Assembly: GCF_947253065.1 (NCBI RefSeq)
Contig: NZ_CAMXWS010000032.1
Span: 1-22,727 of the forward strand
DNA: 22,727 bases
From: an uncultured Corynebacterium sp.
GTDB taxonomy: Bacteria > Actinomycetota > Actinomycetes > Mycobacteriales > Mycobacteriaceae
Direction: 5' to 3'
Within the stretch, counting starts at the first letter, position 1. The number at the start of each line of letters is the position of its first letter. The position numbers were made by a program, and so were the translations under genes. This document shows, in pieces, positions 21,756 to 22,727 of this stretch. The notes under the pieces were generated by a model that did no database searches, had not been told where the DNA came from, and worked only from the letters and a program-made list of their open reading frames with translations.

Positions 21756-22541
21756 CTAGAAGTCGAAGTCGAACCCGCCACCATCGAAGAGTCCTCCTCC
21801 GTCGCCGCCGAAGAAACCTCCGCCGTCACCGCCCATATCGGCACCGGCATCACCCATATCATCCATGTCTCCAGCGCCAACATCACCGAAGTCGCCGGCT
21901 GCGAATTGATCGGCGCTCGGGGTACCGGCCATGCCGGCGAACATGGCGGAATAGAACATCATGGAACTAGCAGCCCACATGCCGGTCATTGCTGCTGGTG
22001 CCCACCAGGCGGTGGAGTACCAACCGGCAGGGACAGGACGGCCGGCGACAGCGCCGCCGGGGTAGTAGTGCGGGGTCTGATCCGTTGCGTGCGGGGAAGC
22101 CTGGATGGTTTGGCCATCGAACTCCGCAGTGCGGGCTTCGGTCACTCGACCTGCCTGGCGCTGTGCTTCCAGTTCGGGCAACTGTGGGCCCGGGGCAAGG
22201 CCGAGGATCTCACGCGCAGCATTAACGTAGTGCAGACCTTCGAGGGCGGACTCGCGGGCCAGCTGTGCCTGGCGGACCGTGCGTGCCTGGGTAAGGGCAG
22301 AATTAGCGGCGTTATAACGCTCAGAAGCGTCAGCCATTGCCTGCGTCGACGCGGTGTCCGTACCGGAAATCGTGAGCACCTGGTGGCCGAGGCGGTCGAC
22401 CCAGCGTCGGGCGTCGGCAAGCGCATCGTCCAAATCGGCGCCGTCGAGCTGTGCGCGCTGGCTGTTGTTCTGAGCGCTACCAATGAGTTTCACGACACCA
22501 AAGAGCGCGGCACCGATCAAAAGCAAGCTCAAAAGTCCCAC
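21756..22541 (-). CDS. Membrane-anchored DUF1542-like protein with Asp/Gly-rich tail
   Basis: This 261-aa protein has an N-terminal hydrophobic anchor (about 2-18, LLSLLLIGAALFGVVKL), a helical coiled-coil-like middle (about 25-125, rich in Ala, Gln and Arg; ADARRWVDRLG, RYNAANSALTQARTVRQAQLARESALEGLHYVNAAREILG), a Pro/Tyr/Trp linker, a second weakly hydrophobic Met/Ala-rich stretch (about 180-203) and a 50-residue tail of Gly, Asp and Phe ending GGGFDFDF. Similar actinobacterial proteins are labelled DUF1542; function unknown. The start is GTG at 22541 after AAGGAG (5-nt spacing). An ATG two bases upstream in another frame soon meets a stop. It is divergent from tRNA-Gly and transcribed alone. 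Confidence 0.75.
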   Translation of the reverse strand: MGLLSLLLIGAALFGVVKLIGSAQNNSQRAQLDGADLDDALADARRWVDRLGHQVLTISGTDTASTQAMADASERYNAANSALTQARTVRQAQLARESALEGLHYVNAAREILGLAPGPQLPELEAQRQAGRVTEARTAEFDGQTIQASPHATDQTPHYYPGGAVAGRPVPAGWYSTAWWAPAAMTGMWAASSMMFYSAMFAGMAGTPSADQFAAGDFGDVGAGDMDDMGDAGADMGGDGGGFFGGDGGGLFDGGGFDFDF

Positions 22542-22624
22542 ATTCGCTCCTTAAAATCGCAGATGTCTTAGCAAGTTCTGTCTGACTACTTTTCCAACGA
22601 ACATCGAGCTAAAAGTGTTCCTGT

Positions 22625-22653
22625 TTGGCGTGAACCGCACTCTGGGATAAGCT
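22625..22653 (+). promoter_or_regulatory. Promoter of tRNA-Gly
   Basis: TTGGCG (22625-22630), a 17-bp spacer and TAAGCT (22648-22653) form a sigma-70-type promoter. The start would be near 22660, about 19 nt before the mature tRNA 5' end. This is the only promoter in the window with both boxes at standard spacing. Confidence 0.6.
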
Positions 22654-22678
22654 TGATCGCGCGCTTAATCGTGCAGCT

Positions 22679-22727
22679 GGGAATGTCGTATAGTGGCTAA
22701 TACCTCAGCCTTCCAAGCTGAAGACGC
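22679..22727 (+). tRNA. tRNA-Gly(TCC), 5' part only (cut by window edge)
   Basis: Acceptor strand GGGAATG (22679-22685), TC, D stem GTAT/ATAC around AGTGGCTA, then anticodon stem TCAGC/GCTGA with loop CTTCCAA. The anticodon TCC reads GGA/GGG (Gly). The start of the T arm is present before the window ends. The acceptor 3' strand lies outside, so pairing with GGGAATG cannot be tested, and the exact first base is inferred from tRNA geometry. Confidence 0.88.

Noticed and set aside
22541..22543. ATG start for the DUF1542-like gene
   Set aside because: That ATG is in another frame and hits a stop after a few codons; the GTG at 22541 opens the full frame behind AAGGAG.

Overview
The window looks like chromosomal core DNA from a Corynebacterium species (Actinobacteria, Mycobacteriales). 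From memory, the gene order matches two reference regions: M. tuberculosis Rv2465c-Rv2478c (rpiB, Rv2466c, divergent pepN, glbO, two small hypotheticals, the ABC-F gene, the second ssb) and the C. glutamicum stretch running from rpiB through pepN and metB to ctiP. Many genes carry a TANNNT -10 hexamer placed 6-8 nt before the start codon, the leaderless arrangement common in this order. No search could be run, so the species is not named.

Layout. The window is bounded by two cut-off tRNA genes, tRNA-Arg(TCT) on the minus strand at the left and tRNA-Gly(TCC) on the plus strand at the right. Left block, plus strand: a CopD-CtaG fusion for copper delivery to cytochrome oxidase (ctiP); a terminator hairpin built from two DnaA-box sequences; a second single-stranded DNA-binding protein (ssbB); the ribosome-associated ABC-F ATPase EttA; a hot-dog thioesterase; and an unrecognised 221-aa protein. 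Next, minus strand: an aldonolactone oxidase translationally coupled to a PLP fold-III amino acid deaminase/aldolase, then truncated haemoglobin glbO. glbO is divergent from metB (plus), which has a candidate McbR operator. metB converges on pepN (minus). pepN is divergent, by only 24 bp, from a mycothiol-dependent DsbA-like nitroreductase, followed by rpiB.

Right block: an orphan DUF559-like PD-(D/E)XK protein, preceded by a short inverted-repeat element; a membrane-anchored alpha/beta hydrolase; the efeUOB iron-uptake operon (minus) with a palindrome in its upstream region; a PaaG-like enoyl-CoA hydratase/isomerase homologue behind a nitronate-monooxygenase-type flavoprotein (minus); and a small anchored DUF1542-like protein.

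There is no phage, IS, CRISPR or rRNA. No stretch above 300 bp lacks a gene; the longest is 14092-14375, which holds the rpiB terminator and one repeat element. The most unusual signals are small and intergenic: two copies of an ~85-bp inverted-repeat element (10404-10492 and 14198-14281) with a shared core and co-varying arms; a back-to-back leaderless promoter between pepN and the DsbA-like gene; the DnaA-box terminator; and the palindrome upstream of efeUOB.
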